Source: Eutreptiella sp. 'Long Island Sound 2002'
Taxonomy: Eukaryota > Euglenozoa > Euglenophyceae > Eutreptiales > Eutreptiaceae
DNA length: 64,000 nucleotides
Assembly: GCA_964036045.1 (NCBI GenBank)
Contig: OZ038384.1
Location: 63,833,355 to 63,897,354, forward strand
Direction: 5' to 3'
Positions 25,301 to 37,300 of this stretch are shown piece by piece. A model generated the notes under the pieces. It saw nothing but the letters and a program-made list of their open reading frames with translations. It did no database searches and had not been told where the DNA came from. The position numbers and the translations under genes were made by a program. Each line of letters opens with the position of its first letter. The stretch's first letter is position 1.

Positions 25301-28300
25301 GAAGTGACAACTCTTTCCCAAGGTTACACGGCTCCTTTACCACAAGTTCGCGGGTTTGCCATGAAGCAACTTGACAGGGTGCGAACGTCCTTTGCGGGTG
25401 CCCAAAAGCCGCTCCACCTTTTGTTCGTCAAGTTGGTGGGCCTTCCCAATGAATCACCGGGGCCGGTTCATCGTGCAGTTCAAAGACGGCTTGTTCCTGA
25501 CGACCGGTCCTTCCTCACGTCCTACACTGTGGTTGTTGAATCACATGCGGCACATAGTACAACGAACGGGTACCTCGTCCCGTTCAGTTCTGGGGGTTTG
25601 CCGCAGCCATGGAACACGTTGCCATTCCCCACAGTGGCCGGCGAGTCGTTGATTTGTCCATCGGACTGCATTGGCCACCTTCTTGGGAAGCGCAGCGGTA
25701 TGTATGAGCCGTTGGTACTCATTGTTTTGGGCTTTGGGATACATCGTGTGACCCACCGTGCCGGATATCTAGTTTTGCCGCCCCTTGATTGCACCATGGC
25801 GCCTCTGCCTGACAATCTTGGACAAGTCGGACCATGCACAGGATGCAACAAGAAGCAAAGCACCAGCAAAAGGTCCCCTTGCACGCTGTGTCAAGAAGAG
25901 CTCGTGTGCCGCAGCTGCTCCCAGGCTGGTATATGTTGTCGGTCGTGCCGCACCAACCCAGGTTGGCACTTGGAATTCAAGGCGAAGACGGTCATCGACA
26001 CCCCGAGTCTATCTGGTACGGCAAGCTTCTTCATGTTGTGCGACGAGAATACCCACTTATACCTCACGGTGGTTGACATGCCTCGGGCAGTCACGGAAGT
26101 GCGGCGCACGGGGGACACCGCACCTAGCCTTGAGCATCGTCCATTGCGCCAAGTTTGCCATGGCAACTCCATCATTTCCACGGGCTTCGACACCGTCCTC
26201 GCCACCGTTCATGCCCCCCGGGGTGTGGGTATCATTCTTCGCAACGTACAGTTTGGGGGCTTTATTGCAGGGTCTCCTCCTTATCCGCAGTTCCCAGCCA
26301 CACGCGGTCGTGTCTTGTGGTGCACGCTCTTTCTCCCGCAAACACCTCTCTTGGATTATTGTATGGCGCGGTACTACGGCTAGATCACCCCACGGGACAA
26401 ACAATTCTCAACAGTTTCCAAGGTTGCAACACCAAATAACGGGAACAAGGCCCGGTCTGGCAGCGACGACAGTGACACGAACGATGCAGTGCACGGAACG
26501 TGTGCCTGTGAGCAGGTGCACTACCTAGAAAACTCCCACACTGCGCACGAAGCGTGTTTGCTAATTTCGTTTGCCATCCGTGTGTTGCAACAGCCGCCTA
26601 CGACAGGCATCACGACAGCCCCATGTCCCGTGACAACCCACCACGACGGCCCTATCGACAGACCCCTGTCCGAAGACACACCCTTTCTTGTACCATATCG
26701 TCGTGCCCTGTCCCACGACAGCCCCCCTGTCTGGTGCCTTGTCCCAAGTCCTTGTCGTACGACAGTTGCCTGTCACGGTCCCTGTCCTTAGATTTCACTT
26801 CAGGCCTCAGGGGATGTTCTTCCGGCCATGGACGTGACAACCCCTGTCGCCCCTAGAGTTCACTGTTTCGTTCCGCTCGCCAGCAACAAGGATGAGGGGG
26901 ATAAGGATGCGGGGCAGAAGGATGTGGGGCAGAAGGATGGGGCGCCGCAAGCCGCCCCCTCGCGAGAATTCCTGCTCATGTCGGGCGAGGACACCACGGA
27001 CCCGGTACCGTGTGGCATTGCAGTGGTCCGGACACCGTCGGATGCCGCGTGGGACTCGAAGGGGGCGATCGTGTACTACAGGAGAGCCGTCATAAACTTC
27101 TGCGACAGCGAGGGCCATCTCAAGCTGCGCGACGAGAGGATGCCCATTGCGGTCATTGGGACGGAAGTGGTACGCTCGGAGCAGTGGTGCGGTCCACAAC
27201 TCAACCTCGCGTAGGGGGTAAGACGCAGATCAAGGAGCGATTTCTCGTGCAAGCCCCTTTGAACTACACATGGAACCACAGCCGTTGGACCAGCTTGTCC
27301 AAGTTCACGACCATTGGGAGGGATCCAGTCGTGGACCACGTGCGTACGTCGTTGGAGAATGAGTTCCGGTCATGGGAACGAGAGGCGGTGCAAGTCAAGT
27401 CGGAGAAGTCGGAGGCCCAAGACACAGGGGATTCGGACTCGGATGTACACCCCACAAAAAAGCGGAAAACCACCAGGGGCCTCTTGCAAGAGTTGGTGTT
27501 GTCGACAAGCAGGGACGCAAGGGCGGGGCAATCACCACGCCCCACAAAGGGGGCTGCGTCCACGGAGATCAAGGCGCTCACGGAGGCACACGCCACGGAG
27601 CTCCGTGCACTCAAGAAGGAGCACCAGATTGCCCTGAAGGAGGCACTTTTTTAGGAGCGCCGGAAGCATCAGGACAAGCAGTAGGAGGTCGTAGGCGCTT
27701 TGAAGGAAGCGCTCGAGAAGGCCAAGAAAAAAGCCGCGGAGGCCCAGGTGGAGGTCTCGGACCTCATGGTGCAAGTCAACCAGGAGCAGGCTCTCCGGAT
27801 GGAGCTCGAAGGCCCGCTGGCCCAAGGACAGAGCTTGGAAGCGCAACTGGATGCACAAAAGGAGATGACAACACAGTAGCGGGAACTGTATCAGTCCATG
27901 GCAGCAAAGGGCAGTTCGACCCAGTCCCAGTCACAATCCCAATGAGGCCAATCCGCTCCGATGCAAAGTTGTCTGTTTTGGGTTTTTTCGGCATTGGCAG
28001 TGTCCCCTTCCCCCCAGGAGCACTTTGCCGTCACCCCCTCTCTCGGGGTCGTGGCAGGCTCTTTATGATATATGGAGTTGGCCAACCCTCTCTCTGCACC
28101 TTGGGCGGGGGGGGGGTGTCAATGCATCGGACGCTGTTTACATGAGTCGCACAGAGTGTGCAACAGTTTTTAAAGTGTGCACCCGACGTTCATTTTAAAT
28201 TGTATCGCCTGGTCATCACGTGGCTCCCTTGTGTGAGCCTGGTATACATATTTATTCTTTTTGTTGCAGAGGTAGCGTGACGGTTAGCCAACAGCAGAAT

Positions 28301-31300
28301 TCGTTGTGCCACCGTGGCTGAGTTTCTTTTAAAGACCATAGAAGCAATATGAACTGAAACCGAGTTGCAATGTGGTCGTGAAGCACGGGATGACAGTGGA
28401 TGCACCATGCAATGGAATGTCCGCAGCATTGATGCGTGCCGTGATCACAATGCAGGAAGGGTGTATGCCACCGTAATGCAGGGGGGGGGGGGGATGGAAG
28501 TTTGGTTCCCCTACATGTAAGGTGATGGGATAGCACGACAGCATACCGAGACAGGGGTTAGGACCCTGGTATGTCGCAACAACGGTTACCAAGAAAAGCA
28601 CTAAGAGGGGGGCTGTCCGGCGACGTGTCACCAAGACAGGTATTAAGACAGGGGTCTGTCCGGCGACAGCCCCGCTGTCTTAGTACCTGCCTTGGTAACC
28701 TGTCTTGAGACAGACCCCTGTCATGACCCCTATCTTATTATCCTGTCTTGAACAATGCGTGAGACAGTTATGGGTTTCGTTGCGCGCTACATGGTGTTGC
28801 ATTGTTTGTTGATAGGAAAATGGCCTCTGGCAGCCTGTCCGACATTCTTGACACCATGTGCTCTAGTGTGGCCAAGCTTCACTTGGCACCTAGTCGGACT
28901 TTGTCCAACCGATGGCGGCATGAGCGCTTGCGCATGCCGGAGAAAGCCGCCACGGCAATTCTGCGGGAATCCACCAAGATCATCACGGACACCAAAGGGC
29001 ATCACACACTGTGGCTAGAGGGGCAGTTTGAGGACTGCGACGAGAGTGAGGAGGAGGCAGATTTGTTGGTGGGCCAGTTCTGAAAGATGAAATTTCTGTC
29101 CGCAATTTGGACAAACTCCCGAGGACATGTAGGAGGGCCACCCTACAACGCGTGCGCCAAGCCCTCATTCCCTACCAGTCGAAGCCGGTGGTGTTCAAGC
29201 CCAGTGTGGGAGGGGCTCGTTGCGGGGCCTTCTTCAACGTCCGGGATGTGGTGGAGCAACGTGTCAAGTTGCACTACATGCAGCAACCCCACGGGCGCGT
29301 ACCTCCGAAGTTTCGTATTGCCATTTGCGTGGATGCCACCCCTTTTTGGAAGGCAAGTGCCAAATGTGGGGACGTGTACATCGACTTAGCAGATAGTACA
29401 CGCAGCGCGGGGAGGCCTAGTTTGTGGTCCACGTGGTTGTTCGATGGATTAGATGGATCGACGTTCGATGGATTAGGTGATGCCGACTCCTTGCGTCCAG
29501 CCGACAATTTGTGGCAACTAGATGCCCAGGTGGGTGAGCTACAAAGCGATCGGATGTGCGCCGGGCACACGAAACTGAAATGCCGTTGTTGGCATTGTGA
29601 CCTCGCATTGGAGGACTTTGTCACCTCCGCCGTAGTGATTTTATAATTTCCATCCGATGGGGGGCTTTCCTCCGTTCCATACCCCAACACGTCGTGTTGG
29701 AGACATGCTGCATTGCTGTTGTAGAATAGTAAATGCAATTTTCAAAAGGTTATGCTCGGATGGCTAGATTTCACAAGCCCGTGCCCTCGGCCCTTAGCTG
29801 CGGAGTGTAGTGCAATCCGTGATGCAAGCAGCCGCCCATATCCTGTCTGAAATCAGAGACGCACCACGGCCCACTAAGGACGGTAACTTTGATCTAGCGG
29901 GGGGAAGGTGGTCTGCCCGAGATCAGGCGAACCACGCAAAAGTTGTGCAGCTTATTCAACAGCATGTGGGGCCTCAAGAGCGTGTGGTTGTAGGCGGCAC
30001 AAGCATCTCCCTGCATGCCATGATCCAGCGCATGCTCCTAAGTTTGTGGTAGATGGAAAAGTGTTGGTCGAACAAGATTGGTTTGACCAATAAGGAGGTG
30101 AGTCGTATAGGCAGGCTGTGGGGCAGTTTGCCAATGATTGGCGTGGGTTGCAATGGCAACCCACAGTGTGGGTACATTGGACATGTGTCCATTATGGGTG
30201 CTTTGCGGTTGAGTACCGAAATTTTTATATTTTTTCTAGCATCCCCACGGAAAGGCGGAAAGTGGAGTTCAAGATGGACATCCGCCATTTATTTTCAGGT
30301 TACAAAATATCCCGCCCCTATTTTAGTGCACATGCATTCACCCACGTACTGGAGCTTGATGCTCTTGACGTGGGCCTGCAGATGTGGCATGTGTTGCATG
30401 ACACAAATTACAAGAAGCGACGTATCGGACGATGAAAGGCCTAAGGAGATGAATGAAATCCAAAATGGTGCTTTGCGACAGGGCTGTAGGACAGGTGCTG
30501 AGAGAGGGGGCTGTCTTAGGACAACGGTTCACGACAGGTGTCAAGACAGAGGGGTGTCGTAAGACAGCTGAACCAAGACAGGGGGGTTGTCGTGAAGACA
30601 AGGGCTGTGATGGGGCTGTCGTGAGATTTTACGAAATGGGCACGGCGCGTGCACACTTGGGGGCACCGGTGTCCACGGGGTCCCCTTGGCATAGGGAACA
30701 TGTTTTAGTACCTGAAAGTCACAGGGTGTGAGGGGGTATGGTGGTGGAATACACCAATTTTTTTTGGGAGGGGGGTTGCCGGCCTCATCCTGCCTGGCTG
30801 CACCTCACAAGGACTTTTGGATCGCCTGTTGCTGCTGTTGCTTGCTGTTGCTGCCTGCTGCCTGCTGAAATGTGTTGCTCACCCTTGGACCCTAAAGAGT
30901 GGTGTAAAACCTCGACGGGTTAAACCCAGCTTGGTAATCAAGACTCAAACTAGGACCGAGGTGGGTCGTGGTCTTGCGTCACGCATCGAAAATCTCTGTG
31001 GAAGAAAGACTGCTTGCTTTGTAGACGTGCTTCCATGGTCAGGACGATCGTCTCGAAACACGGCTCTAAAACGGCTCGTTTTCACTGAAAAATGGACCAC
31101 CACGTGGTACCACGGCATGGAACATGCCTTATTGAACACCCATTTGCCATCATCTGATAGCCCAATGGCTATTAAAGAACAATGGTCCTCATTGAAAACA
31201 CTGACTCGGCACACCGGCAATCGTCCTAAATTTTCAAGACAATCGTCCCAAAAACAGCCCCAAAACGGCCGTTTTTGGGCACTAAATCGGCCATAGAACG

Positions 31301-34300
31301 GGCTACACGGCTCGAAACGGCACGGAACCTATTTGTGGTGATGCGGGTGTGCTCCCCGGTCGTTTTGAACTACTTCAATGCCGGTTTTGAGCCACGGTGT
31401 CGTCGCAAGGACTTTTGGATCGCCTGTTGCTGCTGCTTGCTGCTGCTGCTTACTGCTGCTACTAAAATTTGCTGCTCACCCTTGAACCCTAAGAAGGGCC
31501 GTAAAACCTCGACACGGTAATCCCAGCTGGGTCCTAGTCTTTCTTAACGCATTGGAAATCACCGTGGAAGAAATACCGCTTGCTTTGCAGCTTTGCTTCC
31601 ACGGTCAGGACGATCGTTCATAAACACGCCCGTAAAACGACCGAGTGTCACCTCAAAATGGACCACGGTGTGGCACCGCGGCATGGTACATGCCTTATTG
31701 AACACTCATTTGCATTCCTTTGATAGCCCAATCGTTCTCGAAGAAGAACGGCCCTCGTTGAAGGCGACCCCTTGACACACCGGCGATTGTCGTGTACTTT
31801 CAGGTTGGTCGTCGTGAAAACAGCCCGAAAACGGCCATTTTGGACGCTAAATCGGCCATAGAACGGGCTAGACGGCTTGAAACGGCACGAAACCTGTTTG
31901 TGGTGATGCATGTTTACTCCCCGGTCATTTTGAGCTACTTGGATGCCGGTTTTGAGCCACGGTGTCCTCGCAAGGATCTTTTCACCGCCTCTTGCTATTG
32001 CTGCTGTTGCTAATGCTGCTGCTGTTGCTTGCTAAAATGTGTTGCTCACCCTGAGAACCTAAGAAGGGGTGTACAACCTCGACGGGGTAAACCCAGCTCG
32101 GCAATCAAAACGTATGACTAGGACTGAGCTGGGTCCTAGATTTGCTTAATGCATTGGAAATCACCATGGAAGAGAGGCCGCTTGCTTTGTAGATATTCCT
32201 CCACGGTCAGGACATTCATCCTGAAAGACGGCTCAAAACCGGCTCATTTTCACCTCAAAATGGACCCGGCATGGTGCATGCCTTGTTGAACACCGATTTA
32301 CATTCTTTTGATAGCCCGATCGCTATGGAAGAAGAACGGCCCTTATTGAAAACGCCCACTTGACACACCTCAAAACAGGCTAAAAATGGCCATTTTTGAC
32401 CACTAAATCGGCATTACAACCGGCTAGACGGCTCAAAGTAGCACAAAACGCTTTTCTCTAGATGTGCATTCGCTCTGCGGCCGTTTGGAGCGACTTTCAT
32501 GCTGCTTTTGAGCCACAATGTCCACAAACTGACTTTTTCATCGCCTGCTTGCTGTTGCTTGCTGCTGCTTGCTGCTCCTGCTAAAATGTGTTGCTCACAC
32601 TGAAACCCTAAGCAGGGTTGTAACACCTTGACATGGTAAACCCAGCTCGGTAATCAAGACTTCTACTAGGACCGAGCTGGGTAGTAGATGTCATTGCTGC
32701 ATTTGAGACACGAGGTTAGCAACACTGGTGATCGACCTGAACGTTCAGGACAATCGTCCTCAAACTTGCCTTAAAACAGGCTAAAAATGGCCATTTTTGA
32801 CCACTAAATCGGCCATAGAACGGGCTAGACGGCTCAAAATGGCATGAAACTTGTTTCCCTAGATGCGCATTTGCTCCCCGGTCGTTTTGAGCTACTTGGA
32901 TGCCGGTGTGGTCCAAGGACCTTTTACCCGCCTGCTTGTTGCTGCTTGCTGCTGCTAAAATGTGTTGCTCATCCTTGGACCCTAAGAAAGGGTGTAAAAC
33001 CCCGACATGGTAAACCCAGCTCGGTAATCAAGACTCATACTAGTACCGAAGTGGGTGGTAGATGTCATTGTGCCATTTGAAACACTTGGTTGGCTCATTG
33101 GTGATTGTCCTGAAATTTCAGGACGATTGTCCTGCAAACTGCCTCAGATTGGGCTAAAAAAAGGCCATTTTGGACACTAAATCGGCCATAGAATGGGCTA
33201 GACGGCTCAAAATGGCACAAAACCTGTTGGTGGTGATGCGCATTCGCTCTACGGTCCTTTTGAGGTACGTCTATGCTAGTTTTTTTTTGTGTCAACATGT
33301 GGCAAAAAGGACTTGTTAACTGCCTGGTTGCAACTGTTGTTGCTACTTGCTTGCAGCTATTGCTCCTGGAGCTGCTAAAACTTTTTGCTCGTTGTTGGAC
33401 CCTAAATCGGGTTGTAAAAGCAAGGCCCAAGCTGGTTCCTAGTCTTGTTCATAGCATAGGAAATCGCCGGGGAAGAAAAACGGCTTTTGTTTGGAGATGG
33501 TCCCTCACCTTCACGACGATCGTCCTAAATAAACGGCTCAAAAACAGTTCATTTTCACCTTATAATTGACCACCGCATGGCACCATGGTGTGGCAGACAC
33601 CTTGTTGAACACCCATTGGCAATCGTTTGATAGCCCAATCGCTATGGAAGAAGAACGGCCCTCATTGGAGACACCTCGTTGACACCCCCCCAATCGTCGT
33701 GAACTTTCAGGATGATCATCTTGAGAACCTGCGGAAACCGGCCACTTTTGGACATTAAATCGGCCGTAAAACGGGCTAGATGGCTTGAAATGGCACAAAA
33801 CTTGGTGCACGTGATCGCATTTGCTCTGTGGTCGGTTTGAGCTACTTGGATGTTGGTGTTGGAGCCACGGTGTCCCTAAAAAGATTTATGTGTGTGTGCT
33901 TTTTGATGTTCTTGCTTGCTGCCGCTTCCTGCTACCGCTGCTAAAATGTGTTGCTCACGGTGGACCCTATGAAGGGTTACCTTACCTCGAGAGGATAAAC
34001 CCAGCTCGGTACTCAAGATTTATGACTAGGACCGAGCCGGGTCCTAGTCGTGCTCAATGCACAGAAAATTCCGCGCGGAACAAAAACGGGTTGCGTTAGA
34101 TATGGTCCTACACGTTCAGGACGATCATTTTGAAAAGGGTCTCAAAAACGGCTCATTTTCATCTCAAAATGAACCACCGCATGGCACCACGGTGTGGGAG
34201 ACGCCTTATTGAACACCCTTTTGCAATCATTTTACAGTCCAATCGCTATGGAAGAAGAATGGCCCTCATTGCAAACACCTACTTGAAAGCACTAAGGTCC

Positions 34301-37300
34301 GCTGCCACCAGTTTCACCCTTGCTTGTGGCGTATTCACGAAGATAGCCTTCTCCCCCCACTGCCCCAATGTATGCCTGTGGGCACAGCCGGCTAGGGGAG
34401 GAGGTGTGCCGTCGCCATTCACCACGCCCATGTTGTGGTTTAGGCACATGCAAGCCCATGGCCCGTGCACAGGGCTTGTTGGGGGCCGGTGATGTCCAGT
34501 CCTGTGGCTGCATCAGTGTGGGCAAGTCCCTTGAAGAGGAACACGCAGGGCCCATGCAGACCTGCCCGTGCAGTCATGCAGCCGTGAAGGACACTCGGGC
34601 CTCTTGCAGGTGCAACACTGGCTGTATTCCGGAAATTGGGGCCCTTCCCGTGGGTTTCAGCCCATGCTGGAGGCTGGCACGCCCCTCTCGGGGGGACAGG
34701 ATGCGTACCCCCAGACTCCCCCAGCCGCCACCATCAACAGTCACTACCCCAGACGGACTCATTCGGAGGTACCACATAATCTCTAAACTGGGGTTGGGAG
34801 TTCTCTGGTGACAGGGCTGCACAGGCCTGTGCTTAAAGGGGGTGGTATCGTGGGGGGAGGGGTCGGGGAACCAAAAGTGTGTGTATCCAAAATGCTAAAC
34901 CAATTTTCCTTTCAGTTATTTAGATTTTCCCCACCCGAAAAATTTTGGTGAGGCAGGGGGCTCCAGGTTTGGGGGGTTCCCGGGCTGCATGCAAGACACC
35001 TGTGGCCACCACAGTGCCACGGCGGGCACACAGAGGGCCCAAGAGGTGGGCTGGTCATGCACCATGTTACTTGGGGGACCTGGCGCTGAAGCCCGTGTGC
35101 CCCCCCCCCCCCCTCCACGGGTTACTCAGCAACAGCCTGAGTTGGACCACCCCATGGAGGGCTTGTCGAGCGGAGGCAGGAGTTACGGTATGCTGTTGTA
35201 GAAATTGCCCCGGATCACCAAAATGTTACTCATCGAAGGTACGCTGCAGCCGTCAGGCATGTCGCCCCGTTTTGTATGGGCCCGAGGGTATGGCGCTGAT
35301 CCCTCAGGTCCATGAAATCACGCCCTATGCCAAAGTTGCCAAGCTGCTGCGTGACGCTGACTTCACCGTGGACATCAGCATGTCAGGGATTCCCTCAGAC
35401 AACGAAGTCCTTCTGGCGGTGACATGTGACATGCACAAAGTGAAAGTCGCCGCAGAGGAACAGGAATACCCCGCAGAGCTATGCGGCACGCTGCGGGCCT
35501 GTAAACGACGCTACCAGGTCAAGAAAGACCACCTCTTTGTTCCTTTCGGGTCCCTCAAGCGCCGAGACATCACGCTGGCAATGATGCAGGAGGTGTTCGA
35601 GGTCCAGCGCTACCTGGAGAGCGGCATCATTAAGCGCATGTACCCGCTGCATGACCCGCGGGAGCGCATGCAGGTGCAGAAGCACTGGCTCCCCCGCAAG
35701 AGGTTTCGTATCCCACCGTTCACATTTGCGGCCGATTTGCTGTTTGAACGAAGTCAGGTCCACCCACCATCTCATACGCAAGGGGTCATGTAGCTGGGGT
35801 CTTCGTCGTGAGAAGCTCTGTGCTACATTGTGCCATCAGGATGGGGCCAAGTAACGCCTGTAGTATGTGGTACGGGGCTGTATCTTATTGCTTGCGTACA
35901 ATCATGCATGGCGTATCGCCATCCGGTGTGCAGGTTGAATCCGAATGGGAGCTTTTTCCGATGGGCTGAGCTTCGTCCTGAGGACTCAGTGGGTTGGGCT
36001 GCCTGTCACACAGAGTGCTGAGGATGTCTCGTACTCAGAACCCACTGGGATGTGCCGACATACCGGACAGTATACATACAAACTGAATTGGACTGAGAAG
36101 CTATTGGATGTATAAAGTATCTAAGGGCCATCACCATCAGTATGCCCCCAGTACCGGTGCATGACGAAATGGGGGGAAAATGCCCATTTATCCCTGCCAC
36201 ATCCTCTGCAACCCTCCACAATCATCTGTGACCCATATAAAACACCCAAAGTCATAAGTCTGGTGCTCGAAAGGATTGCGGAGGATGGACGTGCTGAGCT
36301 AGATCACGATGGGTCACGCTGCCTCGCATTGAGGGTAATGGATTACGAAGGATTGTCGGCCGTTGCTGGGGGGTCAACAACCCTCACACGCTCACAACTC
36401 TTTAACAATTATCCGTCGTCCTCTACTTTGCTCGTCAATGATGTCCAACATCATCACTCGTTCTCAGTCGTATGTTCAAAATCCAAATATTCTCTTTGCC
36501 TCAAAAGCCAGGGTGGTCTGAGCAAATGATGCACCAGGCAAAGCGTTGCAAAGCGTTGCAAAGCGTTGCCGAGGGTTGCTGAAGGTGTCTACAGCTTGAC
36601 AGGGTTGTTGAAGATGTTCAGGACTGGATGCGCTCAGAGCAAAATACCTCAGAGCAGAGCAAAAAGCATCAAGTTGAAGCAGCGGTCAGCAACGCTCACA
36701 ACCTTCCGCAAACACTCTATGACGGCAATCCTCCGCAAGTCCGATGCACCATTGTGACCTCATTAGTCATCAACTTTTCTCCACAACCTTTTGATACCCC
36801 TACACGCCGCAACATACCCTACCCTCAACGCCTATCATGAATGTCCATGAGACCTCAACAACCCTGAACACTCAATGGTCTTCAGCCGTCTACAATACTG
36901 GTAAGGGGGGGTACTTCTGTGGGTGAAAGTGGAATGCTGTTCGCCTGCTCACAAATACAGCATTTTGTCTACTCCGCCAATGCTGGCGTGCTTCACATTC
37001 AGTCATTCTCAGACCGCAAAGGCTGCTCTCCGCCACATCTGATGTGCGAAATTGTATATGGCATTGGATACCGGTTGTGCCATACAGTATCGGTCTTTCC
37101 ATCCCCCATCCCCCCCAAAAAAGGGTTCCCAAAGCTGATCATCATGTCCCCCGTATCTTCAACCTCTGGAGCGCTGGGACTGCTCAGATCCATCACTGCT
37201 ACAAGAAGTTCGCCGCCATCCATGTGTGCAGTAGTAGCCCCCCAAGACGCACATTTTGAGCCTCGTTCGTGGTCCGCATTCTGTGCCTTCTGGCTGTGAC

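Larger units (their letters stand above)
24089..30807 (+). mobile_element. 6.7 kb DNA transposon nested in satellite A
   Basis: Terminal inverted repeats at 24089-24126 and 30770-30807 match at 34 of 38 positions and begin TGAGGTGCRGCCAGRCAGGA. The flanking satellite reads GTCGCA before the element and CAAGGACTTTT after it. Undisturbed satellite units read GTCGCAAGGACTTTT, so the insertion is precise with an apparent 2-bp CA duplication. Inside are three decayed gene blocks (24452-26383, 26828-27943, 28820-30435) separated and bounded by four clusters of CTGTCTTG/GACAGCCCCC repeats. Subterminal motif clusters with multi-gene cargo recall CACTA or KDZ-type elements, but the TIR is not CACTA-like and I leave the superfamily open. 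All three gene blocks carry frameshifts or stops, so this copy is probably inactive. Confidence 0.88.
13374..35307 (+). other. Giant intron 3 of the ankyrin-anoctamin gene
   Basis: 21,934 bp between a GAG|GTACAG donor and a CCCTCAG acceptor, phase 0. From 5' to 3' it contains unique sequence with no recognised gene (13.4-14.3 kb), an A/T-rich ACCTAGTAAAA block, satellite B in minus orientation, a satellite A fragment, a minus-strand cluster of decayed ORFs (16.3-18.3 kb), satellite B in plus orientation, the main satellite A array interrupted by a 6.7 kb DNA transposon, and about 1 kb of unique sequence. It is an inferred intron; no transcript evidence is available here. Confidence 0.65.
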
